DNA from: Vannielia sp.
Lineage (GTDB): Bacteria > Pseudomonadota > Alphaproteobacteria > Rhodobacterales > Rhodobacteraceae
Assembly (NCBI RefSeq): GCF_029212645.1
Contig: NZ_JARGND010000005.1
Span: 1-64,000, forward strand
Direction: 5' to 3'
DNA length: 64,000 bases
Shown: one piece after another, positions 52,798 through 62,145 of the stretch
How positions within the stretch are numbered: position 1 is the first letter of the stretch
How the letters are laid out: each line of letters starts with the position of its first letter
Made by a program: the position numbers and the translations under genes
Notes under the pieces: model-generated
Database searches by the model: none
What the model saw: only the letters and a program-made list of their open reading frames with translations
What the model was told of the DNA's origin: nothing

Positions 52798-54006
52798 TTA
52801 TTGCCGAATCAGCGCTTTAAGCCGCTCGTCCTCTGCCACCCAAGCCGCGACCGAGCGGGCGATTCCCGCCGCCGCCAACTGCCGCCACTCGGCGTTTTGC
52901 AGTTTTTTCAACTCGCTGGGCGAGGACAGAAACGCGATCTCGATCAGCACGGCAGGGATGTCAGGCAGCTTCAGCACCGAAAAATCCCCATGCGCCCGTG
53001 GCTTCTTGTGCAGCTTCACGCCCTCATAGCGCAGCCCCGCTACCACCGCATCGGCCAGCGCCTCGATGCGCGGCTCGGTCTCGCGCCGGGCAATCTCCAT
53101 CAACGCCTGCGCCACCTGATCGTCGGTGCCATGCAGGTCCGCACCCGCCAGAATATCCTCCCGATCATGCCGGTGCGCCAGCTTGGCCAATGCCTCTGTG
53201 CTGGCCTCGTTCGACAGGGTATAAACCTGCGCGCCCTGTGCGATCCCCTCTTCAATTGCATCCGCATGAAGCGACAAAAACACATCCGCCCCGGCCCGCC
53301 GCGCAATCGTCAACCGGGTTTCAAGCGAAACGAAACTGTCATCGTTGCGGGTGAGGATCACATCGTAATTGCCTGACCGTAAGAGACTTTCCTTCACGTC
53401 GCGCGCGAAGATCAACATCAGGTCCGCTTCCGAGACCCCATCGCGCAGCGCACCGGGATCAACCCCACCGTGGCCCGGATCAAGCACCACCGTCAGCCGG
53501 CCATCCTCGCTGGGGCGCGCCGCTGGCCGCGCCGTCAGCGCAGGCTCGGGGAACAGTGGCGAAGGCCGCGCACCGGCAGCACGGGCAAAATCCTCTGCAC
53601 TCAATTCCTCAAGGCGCAGCTCAACCCGCGCCGAGCCATCCTCGGCCCCCGTCACCATCTGCGAGGTTGCCAGCCCATATGGCCCCGCAAGTTCGGCCAC
53701 CAGCCGCGTCCACCCCGGCCCCATCCGGCCGGTGCGCAGCGCCACCACCTTTTCCAGCAGGCTCAGATCGGGGGTGCCCATGGGCGCAAAATCGACCTCG
53801 CGGAAATCCACCACCAACCTCGGCGGTTGATCGAGCATATGCACCCGCCACGCCACCGGTTGGCTCAGCGTCAGGCGCAGCTCAACCGCATCGGCGCTTT
53901 CACTCAGCCCCGAGCGCGCGCCATCCACCCGCGCCAAACCGGAAAATCCCTGCGCCAAAACCGCAGGCGCCCAGATCATCAGAAGGATCGCAAAAACCGC
54001 TCGCAT
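52798..54006 (-). CDS. N-acetylmuramoyl-L-alanine amidase (AmiC type)
   Basis: The 402-residue protein has a signal peptide (MRAVFAILLMIWAPAVLAQ) and an AMIN domain (about residues 25-150, periplasmic septal targeting). The Amidase_3 zinc domain follows with VVLDPGHGGVDPGALRDG, FLSLHADAIEEGIAQG and a catalytic Glu in PAVLIEIAFLSSPSE. It cleaves the amide bond between MurNAc and the stem peptide at division. The ATG at 54004-54006 is chosen because the signal peptide begins there. The open frame reaches 54195 through the repeated 28-bp motif region and is probably not coding there. Confidence 0.93.
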   Translation of the reverse strand: MRAVFAILLMIWAPAVLAQGFSGLARVDGARSGLSESADAVELRLTLSQPVAWRVHMLDQPPRLVVDFREVDFAPMGTPDLSLLEKVVALRTGRMGPGWTRLVAELAGPYGLATSQMVTGAEDGSARVELRLEELSAEDFARAAGARPSPLFPEPALTARPAARPSEDGRLTVVLDPGHGGVDPGALRDGVSEADLMLIFARDVKESLLRSGNYDVILTRNDDSFVSLETRLTIARRAGADVFLSLHADAIEEGIAQGAQVYTLSNEASTEALAKLAHRHDREDILAGADLHGTDDQVAQALMEIARRETEPRIEALADAVVAGLRYEGVKLHKKPRAHGDFSVLKLPDIPAVLIEIAFLSSPSELKKLQNAEWRQLAAAGIARSVAAWVAEDERLKALIRQ

Positions 54007-54144
54007 GCACCCTGCCCCTTTGGCCCCGTGTCTACCCCATCCAAAGGCCGCCGCCAACGGCCCGCCGGCCACAGATGCGCGGTGCGCCGCCGCACGGTGC
54101 GCCACGTTAACCCGGCCCATGGTGCGGCACCCCGTATGCATAGG

Positions 54145-54172
54145 ATGTGCATGGGTTGTGCATCCCTTGTGC
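54145..54172 (+). repeat. 11-bp-periodic TTGTGCATC motif, copy 2
   Basis: The 28 bases start ATGTGCATGGGTTGTGCATC and continue CCTTGTGC. Units of 11 bases are visible (GATGTGCATGG, GTTGTGCATCC). It lies 48 bases beyond the der stop and upstream of the amidase gene. Palindromic GTTAAC sites flank it at 54106-54111 and 54203-54208. Confidence 0.6.
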
Positions 54173-54219
54173 AAACCGGGAAATTTCGTGAACACCGCCG
54201 CCGTTAACCCCGCCGAACG

Positions 54220-55689
54220 CTAGCCGTTATGCGAGGGTTTTCCAGTGTGTTTGCGCAACCGTGAGGGCGTGGATTTCTTCTTGTTCTTATACGGATTATC
54301 CTCCGCCTGGCTGCGCATATGCAGGCGGATCGGCACGCCGGGCATGTCAAAGTCCTCGCGCAACCCGTTGACAAGATAGCGTTTATACGCGGTCGGCAGT
54401 TTATCAACATGCGAGCACATCGCCACAAACCCCGGTGGCCGCGTCTTGGCTTGGGTCATGTAACGCAGCTTGATCCGCCGCCCGCCCGGCGCCGGGGGCG
54501 GATGCGCCTCGACCATGCCCGCAAGCCACTGGTTCAGCTTGGCGGTGGTAATCCGGCGGTTCCACACCTCATGAGTGCGCACAATCGCCTCGCGCAACCG
54601 CTCCAAACCCCTGCCTGTCTTGGCCGAAACGGTGATCAGCGGGGCCCCCCTCAGCTGTGGCAACAGCCGATCGAACGCCTCTTTCAGGCCCATCAGCTTG
54701 GCCTGTTTTTCCGGCTCTATATCCCACTTGTTCACCGCCACCACCACGGCCCGCCCCTCGCGCTCGGCAAGGTCGGCAATGCGCAAATCCTGCTGCTCAA
54801 ACGGGATCGCCGCATCCAGCAGCACCACCACGACCTCGGCAAACTTCACCGCCCGCAGCCCGTCACTGACCGACAATTTCTCAAGCTTTTCCTGCACCTT
54901 GGCCCGTTTGCGCATCCCGGCGGTGTCAAACAGCTTCACCGGGGTGCCGCCCCAGTTAAGCGCCAGCGAGATCGAATCCCGCGTGATCCCCGCCTCCGGC
55001 CCGGTGAGCAAACGGTCTTCGCCAAGGATCTGGTTGATCAGCGTTGATTTGCCCGCGTTCGGGCGGCCCACAACGGCAATCTGCAAAGGCTTTTTCGTGC
55101 TCGGCGCCCAGTCTTCCGCCGCCTCCATGTCACCATCGTCCTCGTCGAGCATCACCTCGGTTTCCGGGCCGTCGTCGGGGCGATTAAGGGAAAGTTCATC
55201 AACGATCGGCATAAGAGCGGTTGCAAGCTCGGCCATGCCTTCGCCGTGCTCTGCCGAAATGGCCAGCGGATCGCCCAATCCAAGGGAATAGGCCTCAAGC
55301 AACCCCGCCTCGGCGGCGCGGCCTTCAGATTTGTTGGCCCCAAGGAGGACATGCGCGTTTTTCTTGCGCAGCAGATCGGCAAACAGCTCGTCGGTCGGCG
55401 TGACGCCTGTGCGGGCGTCAATCAGGAAGAGGCAAACGTCTGCCATTTCCACCGCGCGCTCGGTGAGGCGGCGCATCCGGCCTTGCAGGCTGTCGTCTGT
55501 CACCTCTTCCAACCCGGCGGTGTCAATCACCGTAAAGCGCAAATCACCCAAGCGGGCCTCGCCTTCACGCAAATCACGCGTCACCCCCGGCTGATCGTCA
55601 ACCAGGGCGAGGCGCTTGCCAACCAAGCGGTTGAAAAGAGTAGATTTTCCAACGTTGGGGCGGCCAACGATGGCAAGGGTAAAGCTCAT
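54220..55689 (-). CDS. der: ribosome biogenesis GTPase Der (EngA)
   Basis: The 489-residue protein carries two GTPase domains in tandem: G1 motifs [20 protein letters not shown] and [20 protein letters not shown], both with later DTAG and NKxD motifs. A KH-like C-terminal domain and a Lys/Arg-rich tail of about 15 residues follow. Der is needed for 50S subunit maturation. The order yfgM, bamB, der on one strand is the conserved arrangement seen in many proteobacteria. Confidence 0.98.
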   Translation of the reverse strand: MSFTLAIVGRPNVGKSTLFNRLVGKRLALVDDQPGVTRDLREGEARLGDLRFTVIDTAGLEEVTDDSLQGRMRRLTERAVEMADVCLFLIDARTGVTPTDELFADLLRKKNAHVLLGANKSEGRAAEAGLLEAYSLGLGDPLAISAEHGEGMAELATALMPIVDELSLNRPDDGPETEVMLDEDDGDMEAAEDWAPSTKKPLQIAVVGRPNAGKSTLINQILGEDRLLTGPEAGITRDSISLALNWGGTPVKLFDTAGMRKRAKVQEKLEKLSVSDGLRAVKFAEVVVVLLDAAIPFEQQDLRIADLAEREGRAVVVAVNKWDIEPEKQAKLMGLKEAFDRLLPQLRGAPLITVSAKTGRGLERLREAIVRTHEVWNRRITTAKLNQWLAGMVEAHPPPAPGGRRIKLRYMTQAKTRPPGFVAMCSHVDKLPTAYKRYLVNGLREDFDMPGVPIRLHMRSQAEDNPYKNKKKSTPSRLRKHTGKPSHNG

Positions 55690-55752
55690 GAAACGGCTCC
55701 CGGGCGGCGGGTCAGAGGGCGAGGTGATCGCGCCTCATACATCGCTTTCAGC

Positions 55753-57078
55753 TTAACGGAAAGCCAGCAATTGCCCGCGCGATGTCACAACATAGAGCGT
55801 CCGGTTCACCACCACCGGGTTCGAGGTGGCCCCATCGGGCAACGCAACGCTCGAAACCAGGGCACCGGAAGCCGGGTCAAAGCTGCGCAATTGCCCATCA
55901 TCCGAAGCCACCCGCAGCAACCCACCCGCAAGAACCGGGCCGTAATGGGCGAAAACCGCTTTGCGGCGGCGTGGTCGCTCATTCTTGAAAAGCGGCAGGT
56001 CGCGCGCCCAAACAACCTCACCGGTCGCCGCATCCAGCCGCACCAGCTCACTCGCGTCAGACACAAGGAAAACAGCGTTTCCGGCAGGCCAGACCGGGGA
56101 GTAGGCCCCCTCGGTCGCGGTCCAGTTGCGCTCGCCCGAGGTCACGTCCAGCGCCACCGTGCGCCCGGATTGGGTGCCAACGTAAGCGGTGTTGCCCACC
56201 ACCACGGGATCGCCGGTGATGTCGGTAAAGCCGGTGTAAGCCCGCCCCCGCCGCTCGCCCGCGATCACCGCGTTCCAGGTGCGAATGCCAGAGCGGCGCA
56301 GCGTTGCCGTCACCTCCGAGGAGCCGAACGGAAAGATCACCCGATCCCCCGCCACAGCCGGCCCGGCACCGCCAACCATCACCGAAGGCGTCGGCGTTCC
56401 CGGCACTTCCCACTTGAGGCGGCCCGTGTCCGCCTCCACGGCAAAAGCGCGGTTGTCGCGGCTGACCACGTAAACCAGCCCGTCCTTCACCGTTGGGCTG
56501 CCTTGAACGGGGCCATCAAATTCCTGCCGCCAGCGGGTTTGGCCGGAGCTTGCGTCGAGCGCCAGAAGCTCACCGTAACCCGTTGTCACATATAGCGTTT
56601 TTCCGGCCACGGCGAGGCCACCGCCGGAGGCATCCGAGGTTTTGTCACGCGGTGGGGTCACATCTTTTGTCCAGGCCGTCTGGCCTGCGGTGGTGGTCGC
56701 TGTCACCTGCGCACGGCTGTCGAGCGTGTAGATCAGCCCCCCGGCCACAACCGGGTCAGCGGTGATCCGCGCCTTCTTGGCGTCGCCCTGCCCAACCGGG
56801 GCGCTCCACACGAGAGTGAGCGCCTTGTTCAGCGCCGGGTGCTGCACCTTATGGGTTGGGCCACCATTGCGGTGGGTCCAGCTTGAAGGGTTGGTGGTGG
56901 CGGGCATGTTGAAGGCGGTATTGGCGCGCGCGGCGCTTTCCGGCTTGCCGTCCTCGCTGGTGCCAATCACCTCGCGCACGTCCACGCGCTTGCCTTGCAG
57001 GCGAGGCTCCTTGACGGAGCAGCCCGCGAGCAGCGCCAGAATGGCCGCCGATGTAATCCAGTGCTTTGCCGAGTTCAC
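55753..57078 (-). CDS. bamB: outer membrane assembly lipoprotein BamB
   Basis: The 441-residue protein has a lipoprotein signal peptide ending LLAGCSVKE (lipobox LAGC, acylated Cys). A beta-propeller of PQQ-type repeats follows (GGLIYTLDSRAQVTATTTAG, NTAYVGTQSGRTVALDVTSG, RTLYVVTSRGQLLAF). BamB scaffolds the BAM complex that inserts outer membrane proteins. Alphaproteobacterial BamB proteins are somewhat longer than that of E. coli. It lies between yfgM and der. Confidence 0.93.
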   Translation of the reverse strand: MNSAKHWITSAAILALLAGCSVKEPRLQGKRVDVREVIGTSEDGKPESAARANTAFNMPATTNPSSWTHRNGGPTHKVQHPALNKALTLVWSAPVGQGDAKKARITADPVVAGGLIYTLDSRAQVTATTTAGQTAWTKDVTPPRDKTSDASGGGLAVAGKTLYVTTGYGELLALDASSGQTRWRQEFDGPVQGSPTVKDGLVYVVSRDNRAFAVEADTGRLKWEVPGTPTPSVMVGGAGPAVAGDRVIFPFGSSEVTATLRRSGIRTWNAVIAGERRGRAYTGFTDITGDPVVVGNTAYVGTQSGRTVALDVTSGERNWTATEGAYSPVWPAGNAVFLVSDASELVRLDAATGEVVWARDLPLFKNERPRRRKAVFAHYGPVLAGGLLRVASDDGQLRSFDPASGALVSSVALPDGATSNPVVVNRTLYVVTSRGQLLAFR

Positions 57079-57133
57079 GCCGCTCTTGCCTTCCCTGCCA
57101 TATGCGCCCGTTTATATCTTTGACGCGGGGCGT

Positions 57134-57778
57134 TTAGCCCTTCTGAAGCTCACCGCCCAGTGCTACAATCACTTGGCTCAGCCGCTGTTGCAAGCCCTGC
57201 GTCAGACCGGCCTCTTCCAGCAGGCTGCGCGCCGCTTCAAGCGCGGCCTCCGTCTCGCCTGCTTCGATCATGCTGTAAACCTGCTGTTCGCGGGCCAGCG
57301 GCGCAAACGGGGCACCGGGAGTGGCCAGTTCATCAAGCAGCGCCGCACGGCGTTCGGGCTCAACGGCGTCATTGCCGAGCATCACCAACTTCAGCCCTGC
57401 CAACTCGCGCCATTCACGCGGCAAGCTGGCGTCATCGGCCACGGGAGACAGGATTTCAGCCGCGGCCTTTGGGTCATCCGCACTCACGGCTTCAGCCGCT
57501 TTGAGCAGTTCGATCACCGCCGCCAGATCGCCCGTGGTGTTCAGGCCATCAAGCGCCGCAGAGCGATCACTGCTTTCCAAGGCGGCCAGCAGCGCATCCC
57601 CTTCGGCCTGCGCGGCAGAGGTTTCGGTGGCCTTTTGCCACTCGACATAGGCCGTGCCGCCCACGATCGCGATGATCACCAGCACGGGAATCCACCCCCA
57701 TTTGCGCATCAACGCAAAAAGGCGGTCCCGCCGCAGTTCTTCGGTGACCTCGTCGATAAAGCTCTCGGATTCGCTCAT
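57134..57778 (-). CDS. YfgM-like TPR membrane protein
   Basis: The 214-residue protein starts MSESESFIDEVTEELRRDRL. It has one membrane helix near residues 27-48 (WIPVLVIIAIVGGTAYVEW), then a periplasmic set of TPR-like helices. In E. coli YfgM works with the SecYEG translocon and the PpiD chaperone and is co-transcribed with bamB. The ATG at 57776-57778 is preferred to an earlier one at 57847 that lacks hydrophobic or conserved content. Confidence 0.88.
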   Translation of the reverse strand: MSESESFIDEVTEELRRDRLFALMRKWGWIPVLVIIAIVGGTAYVEWQKATETSAAQAEGDALLAALESSDRSAALDGLNTTGDLAAVIELLKAAEAVSADDPKAAAEILSPVADDASLPREWRELAGLKLVMLGNDAVEPERRAALLDELATPGAPFAPLAREQQVYSMIEAGETEAALEAARSLLEEAGLTQGLQQRLSQVIVALGGELQKG

Positions 57779-58123
57779 CTGCCCGCCTGTTCCTCGCACC
57801 CGCCGCCCGTTACGCGGCCATTGCCGCCACTGCCTCGCAGCGATCAATCGCCGCTTCTTACCCGGAAATCACGCCCAATGCCAAGACCTAAGCCACCAAG
57901 GCCCCGCCCCATGGCTGGTGCCATTACGGGTTGAGCCGCCGGTCATTTGCGCACGACCGTTGAGGCCGCTCGCCCGGCAAGGGGCTGTGATCGCCGCAAT
58001 AAGCACCGTAGCCTACGACCAAAGCAGCAGGGCGCGCTTGATGCAGGTCAAAACGAGGGAGGCGCGCAAGGCTTATGGCAGGGGGCAGCCCGCAATCCGC
58101 AGACCACCCCCAAGGAGGCCCCC
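57779..58123. other. 345-bp divergent intergenic region
   Basis: This region separates the yfgM-like gene from the cytochrome c gene. It should hold promoters for both. It includes an AAGGAGG ribosome site at 58111-58117 for the cytochrome. No RNA gene or repeat was recognised, and the open frame that extends upstream from the cytochrome gene looks non-coding. Confidence 0.5.
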
Positions 58124-58513
58124 ATGCGCCTGAAAGCCCCCCTCATCGCCCTCGCCCTCTGTGCCGCCGCCCTGCCCGCCTGGGCACAGGAACCTGCGGC
58201 TTTTGCCGAGGCCAAGATCGCCGCCGGGAAGGCAATGTTTGAGTCCGGCTGCCACCGTTGCCACGCCCCCAACGCCAAAGACCCCTCTTACGGCCCCGCC
58301 CTCACCGGGATCGTGGGGCGGCAAGCGGGCAGCTTTGAGGGCTATGAGTATTCCGAAGCTCTTGGCGGTGCGCCCTTCGTGTGGACTCCCGCCGCGCTGA
58401 AGGCATGGATGGAAGACAACCAGCACTTCCTGCCCGGCACAAAAATGCGCCATGTCGGCATCACCGACACAGCGGTGCAGGATTTCATCATCGCCTATCT
58501 GCGCACGCTCTAG
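58124..58513 (+). CDS. periplasmic class I cytochrome c
   Basis: The 129-residue protein has a signal peptide (MRLKAPLIALALCAAALPAWA), the haem motif CHRCH near residue 46, and a likely axial Met in LPGTKMRHVG near residue 107. The fold is a small c-type cytochrome similar to c550/c2. It is encoded just upstream of the PQQ alcohol dehydrogenase in the same direction (152-bp gap), so it probably takes electrons from that enzyme. It would be matured by the Ccm system, part of which lies at 2-4.4 kb. Confidence 0.9.
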   Translation: MRLKAPLIALALCAAALPAWAQEPAAFAEAKIAAGKAMFESGCHRCHAPNAKDPSYGPALTGIVGRQAGSFEGYEYSEALGGAPFVWTPAALKAWMEDNQHFLPGTKMRHVGITDTAVQDFIIAYLRTL

Positions 58514-58665
58514 GCAAACGAGGGTCGTAAGACCAAGGTGCAATTCTCAGCGCCTTTACTTCGGGGCAAACTCCCCCCATCGCCGCACGCAGCGTGAGGC
58601 GCTCGAAACGAACAACGAGGCGCACCGCCTCGGGCTGTGGCGTTTCCCAAGGGAGGAATGATTTC

Positions 58666-60432
58666 ATGAAACGGCTAATTGCAACCGTTGCCGTGCTTGG
58701 CCTGTGGGCCGGTGCCAGCGCCCAAGCGCAGGTCACCGAAGAGATGCTGGCCAATGACCAGGCCGATACCAGTCAGGTCTTGACCAACGGCATGGGGCGG
58801 CACCTGCAACGCTTTTCACCGCTCAGCACACTCAACAAGGACAACGTCAAAAACCTGATGCCCGTCTGGGCCTTCTCGATCGGTGGCGAAAAGCAGCGCG
58901 GTCAGGAAACCCAGCCGCTCATCTATGATGACGTGATGTATATCACCGGCTCCTACTCGCGGATGTACGCGATTGATGTGAAGACCGGCAAAGAACTCTG
59001 GCAGTATGATGCCCGCCTGCCCGAAGGCATCCTGCCCTGCTGTGACGTGGTGAACCGCGGCGCGGCGATCTACGGCGACGTCGTGATCTTTGGTACGCTT
59101 GATGCCCGTCTGGTGGCCCTGGACCGCAAGAGTGGCGATGTCGTCTGGAACAAGAAGATCGCCGATTACAAGGCCGGCTACTCCTACACCGCCGCCCCGA
59201 TCATCGTGGACGGTCTGGTCATCACCGGCAACTCCGGCGGCGAGTTCGGGATCGTGGGGGAAGTGCAGGCCCGCAACGCCGAAACCGGCGAGATGGTCTG
59301 GACCCGCCCGGTGATCGAAGGCCACATGGGCACGCTCAACGGCGAAGAAAGCACCATGACCGGCACGCTCAATGCCTCATGGCCCGGCGATATGTGGAAA
59401 ACCGGCGGCGGGGCCACATGGCTTGGCGGCTCTTATGACGCCGAAACCGATACGCTGGTGTTTGGTGCGGGCAACCCTGCACCGTGGAACTCCTGGCTGC
59501 GCGACGCAGGCCAGAAGAACGACGGCTCCGGCGACAACCTCTATGCCTCCACCCGCCTTGGCCTCGATCCCGCCACCGGTGAGATCAAGTGGCACTACCA
59601 GACAACCCCGCGCGAAGGCTGGGATTATGACGGCGTGAACGAAGTCGTCGCCTTCAAGGACGCCGACGGCAACAGCAAATACGCCACCGCAGACCGCAAC
59701 GGATTTTTCTATGTGTTGAACCGCGCCGATGGCGGCTTTGTCGATGCCTGGCCCTTCGTGAAAGACATCACCTGGGCCAAGGAAATCGGTGACGATGGCC
59801 GCCCGGTCTTTAACGAAGAAGGGCGCCCCGGAGATCCCTCGAAAGCCGCCGATGGCAACAAGGGTGAGGTTGTGTTTTCCGCGCCCTCCTTCCTTGGGGG
59901 CAAAAACTGGATGCCCATGGCCTTCAGCCAGAAAACCGGCCTGTTCTACGTGCCATCCAACGAGTGGGGCATGGATATCTGGAACGAGCCGATCACCTAC
60001 AAGAAGGGCGCGGCCTACCTTGGCTCTGGCTTCACCATCAAGCCGCTCTATGACGACCACATCGGCTCGCTCAAGGCTGTCGACCCGATGACCGGCGAGT
60101 GGAAGTGGGAATATAAGAACGACGCCCCCCTGTGGAGCGGCGTGATGACCACCGCCGGCGGCCTCGTTTTCTTTGGCACGCCTGAAGGCGAATTCATCGC
60201 TCTGGACGACGAAACCGGCGAAAAGCTTTGGTCCTTCCAAACCGGCTCGGGCATCGTTGGCCAGCCGATCACCTGGGAGCAGGACGGTGAGCAGTATGTC
60301 GCGATCATGTCTGGCTGGGGTGGCGCGGTGCCGCTCTGGGGTGGCGAAGTGGCCAAGAAGGTCAGCTACCTCAACCAGGGCGGCATGATGTGGACCTTCC
60401 GCCTGCCTAAAGAGCTCGCCTCTGCCAACTGA
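58666..60432 (+). CDS. PQQ-dependent alcohol dehydrogenase, lanthanide-type (ExaF/PedH-like)
   Basis: The 588-residue periplasmic enzyme has a signal peptide (about 22 residues). Its ExaA-like propeller has HLQRFSPL, the vicinal disulfide Cys125-Cys126 ([17 protein letters not shown]), [15 protein letters not shown], and C-terminal [20 protein letters not shown]. The catalytic Asp320 is in the segment [10 protein letters not shown] and has a second Asp two residues later (322). In calcium enzymes such as ExaA that position is Ser or Ala, and an Asp there is the signature of lanthanide-dependent PQQ dehydrogenases. The natural alcohol is probably ethanol or another small primary alcohol. It lies beside a cytochrome c and faces the TonB operon. 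Confidence 0.93.
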   Translation: MKRLIATVAVLGLWAGASAQAQVTEEMLANDQADTSQVLTNGMGRHLQRFSPLSTLNKDNVKNLMPVWAFSIGGEKQRGQETQPLIYDDVMYITGSYSRMYAIDVKTGKELWQYDARLPEGILPCCDVVNRGAAIYGDVVIFGTLDARLVALDRKSGDVVWNKKIADYKAGYSYTAAPIIVDGLVITGNSGGEFGIVGEVQARNAETGEMVWTRPVIEGHMGTLNGEESTMTGTLNASWPGDMWKTGGGATWLGGSYDAETDTLVFGAGNPAPWNSWLRDAGQKNDGSGDNLYASTRLGLDPATGEIKWHYQTTPREGWDYDGVNEVVAFKDADGNSKYATADRNGFFYVLNRADGGFVDAWPFVKDITWAKEIGDDGRPVFNEEGRPGDPSKAADGNKGEVVFSAPSFLGGKNWMPMAFSQKTGLFYVPSNEWGMDIWNEPITYKKGAAYLGSGFTIKPLYDDHIGSLKAVDPMTGEWKWEYKNDAPLWSGVMTTAGGLVFFGTPEGEFIALDDETGEKLWSFQTGSGIVGQPITWEQDGEQYVAIMSGWGGAVPLWGGEVAKKVSYLNQGGMMWTFRLPKELASAN

Positions 60433-60459
60433 CAATCCTTCCGGCCGGTTGGCCACGGT

Positions 60460-60495
60460 GGCGCGTCCCTTCCCGGGGACGCGCCATTTGCTTTT
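60460..60495 (+). terminator. rho-independent terminator after the PQQ dehydrogenase
   Basis: GGCGCGTCCC, a TTCCC-type loop, then GGGACGCGCC and ATTTGCTTTT. The ten-base perfect stem ends the cytochrome/dehydrogenase transcript before the convergent tonB gene. Confidence 0.8.
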
Positions 60496-60572
60496 GGGTT
60501 GGCGGTGAAAAAAAGGGCGATTTCAGGCTCACCCAAGCGCGCCTCATGCGGTTTGGGCGTTGAATGGGACAG

Positions 60573-61376
60573 TCAGTTGAAGTCGATCGGCAGCGAAAAG
60601 GTATAGGAGGCTTTCGCCAGCCCCTTGGGGGCACGCGGCATCCGCCCCGCCCGGCGCACGGCGTCTATCGCCGCACGATCCAGCGCAGGCGAGCCGGAGC
60701 TGCGCGCCACGCCCACACCACGGACCTTTCCATCAGGTGCAACGTAAATTTGCAGCACCACCCGCCCGCTTCCACCGGGGCTGCGCTTGCTCCCGGCGAT
60801 CTTGCGGCGCAGTTTGCTCCCCCATTGGCCAGCCAGCTTCGCCTCCTGCGCCGCGCTAAGCCCCGCCGCCGCCTGGCTTTTTCCTTGGCCCGCAGCGGTA
60901 GACCCGCCTTGCCCCGCCGCCCGCCGTTTGGCGCTTGGCGCGGCGGGCGGTTGCGGCTTCTTGGCGGCTTTGGCTTTTTTCGCGGGGGCGGGCGGAGCTT
61001 TGGCAGGGGCCGCTGGGCGCACCGGTTTGGGCGGCGGCGCGGTGCTGGGCCTCGGGGGAGCCTCAGGCGCGGCCACTTGTGGCAGCGCGGTGAGGTCCGG
61101 GCGGTTTGGCAGAGTATCGGTGCGGGGTGGCATAGCCATAGCGGCGCTGGTGGGCGGCGATGGGGCCGAGCCGTCGGGCAAAGACACATCCGGCGGGCGA
61201 TCCCAATCTGCCACCATGGCGGCAAGTTGCGCCGAGGCCGCCTTGATCGAGATGTCTTCTGCCCCGCCCAAACCGCCCGAGCCAGCAAGCTCGGCTGGCG
61301 TAAACCGAGCCACACCGAAGGCCAGCACCACCCCAGACAGGGCAGTAAAAACAACACCCTCAATCAGCCGGATCAT
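60573..61376 (-). CDS. tonB: TonB family energy transducer
   Basis: The 267-residue protein has an N-terminal membrane anchor (residues 7-25). A Pro/Ala/Lys-rich spacer follows at about 75-165, and then a C-terminal TonB domain with GSGRVVLQIYVAPDGKVRGV and RAAIDAVRRAGRMPRAPKGL. TonB transmits proton-motive force from ExbB/ExbD to outer-membrane receptors. The ATG overlaps the ExbD stop in the exbB-exbD-exbD-tonB order. No TonB-dependent receptor gene is in the window. Confidence 0.9.
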   Translation of the reverse strand: MIRLIEGVVFTALSGVVLAFGVARFTPAELAGSGGLGGAEDISIKAASAQLAAMVADWDRPPDVSLPDGSAPSPPTSAAMAMPPRTDTLPNRPDLTALPQVAAPEAPPRPSTAPPPKPVRPAAPAKAPPAPAKKAKAAKKPQPPAAPSAKRRAAGQGGSTAAGQGKSQAAAGLSAAQEAKLAGQWGSKLRRKIAGSKRSPGGSGRVVLQIYVAPDGKVRGVGVARSSGSPALDRAAIDAVRRAGRMPRAPKGLAKASYTFSLPIDFN

Positions 61377-61771
61377 CGCCCTTCCACCACCAGTTGCGCC
61401 CGCGAAAGCCCCGCCGCCGCCAGATCGCGCATCAAGGTCGCCACGCGAGCGGCCGGCACGGCCTTGTCTGCGCGAAGCTGCGCCACCTGCCCTTCACCTG
61501 CCTGCTTCACCGCGCTCACGAACGCCGCCAAGGCCGCTTCGCCGCGTGCATCACCAAAGCCCAATTGCCCCCCGCCAGAGAGGTAAAGCACCGGGGCGGG
61601 CGTGGCCTCAACCTCCAGGGCGGCAGCGGGTGGGGTCACCTCAAAGGGTTCAGGCGGCACCAGTTGTGAGGTCATCAAGAAAAAGATCAACAGCAGGAAA
61701 ACGACGTTGATCATCGGCACGATGCTTTCGCTCCTCGCACGGCGGGGTTTGGGGCTGAAATTAAGGCTCAT
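61373..61771 (-). CDS. exbD: biopolymer transport protein ExbD (second)
   Basis: The 132-residue protein has a short cytoplasmic N-terminus, then SIVPMINVVFLLLIFFLMTS with the membrane Asn/Phe-rich helix of the ExbD family, and a periplasmic alpha/beta domain (LRADKAVPAARVATLMRDLA). The usual membrane Asp is replaced by Asn here (SIVPMINVVF), unlike the neighbouring copy. It is the third gene of the operon and overlaps tonB by four bases. Confidence 0.88.
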   Translation of the reverse strand: MSLNFSPKPRRARSESIVPMINVVFLLLIFFLMTSQLVPPEPFEVTPPAAALEVEATPAPVLYLSGGGQLGFGDARGEAALAAFVSAVKQAGEGQVAQLRADKAVPAARVATLMRDLAAAGLSRAQLVVEGR

Positions 61772-62145
61772 TCGACCAGCACCAAAGCCGTGAAACCTGC
61801 AGCCCGCAACTGCTCGGCAACGCGCACCACAGCTTCAAGCGTTGCATCACCTTTACCGCGCAAGACAATGGGATCACTTGGGTTTTCTACAAGTTGCATC
61901 AGCGCTCTCGGCAGGTTTTCACCCGTAATCTCAGCGCCGTTCAGCCGCAAACCCGCCGGGCTGATATCCACCAGCCTTGGCGGCCCGGCCCAATCCGCAC
62001 CAGCGCTTGAAAGCGGCAGTTCAAGCACGCGATCCACGCCAAAGCGCGAGGCCAGCATGAAGAACACCAGTAGCAGGAAAACCACGTCGATCATCGGCGT
62101 GAGGCTTGGCCTGCGCGGCTTGCGGCGAGGCAGCGTGAGGTTCAT
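61768..62145 (-). CDS. exbD: biopolymer transport protein ExbD (first)
   Basis: The 125-residue protein starts MNLTLPRRKPRRPSLTPMID. The membrane helix begins LTPMIDVVFLLLVFFMLASR, with the Asp that carries protons in ExbD/TolR. The periplasmic part includes LPRALMQLVENPSDPIVLRG. It is overlapped by the next exbD at its 3' end and by exbB at its start, so the operon is tightly coupled. Confidence 0.9.
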   Translation of the reverse strand: MNLTLPRRKPRRPSLTPMIDVVFLLLVFFMLASRFGVDRVLELPLSSAGADWAGPPRLVDISPAGLRLNGAEITGENLPRALMQLVENPSDPIVLRGKGDATLEAVVRVAEQLRAAGFTALVLVE

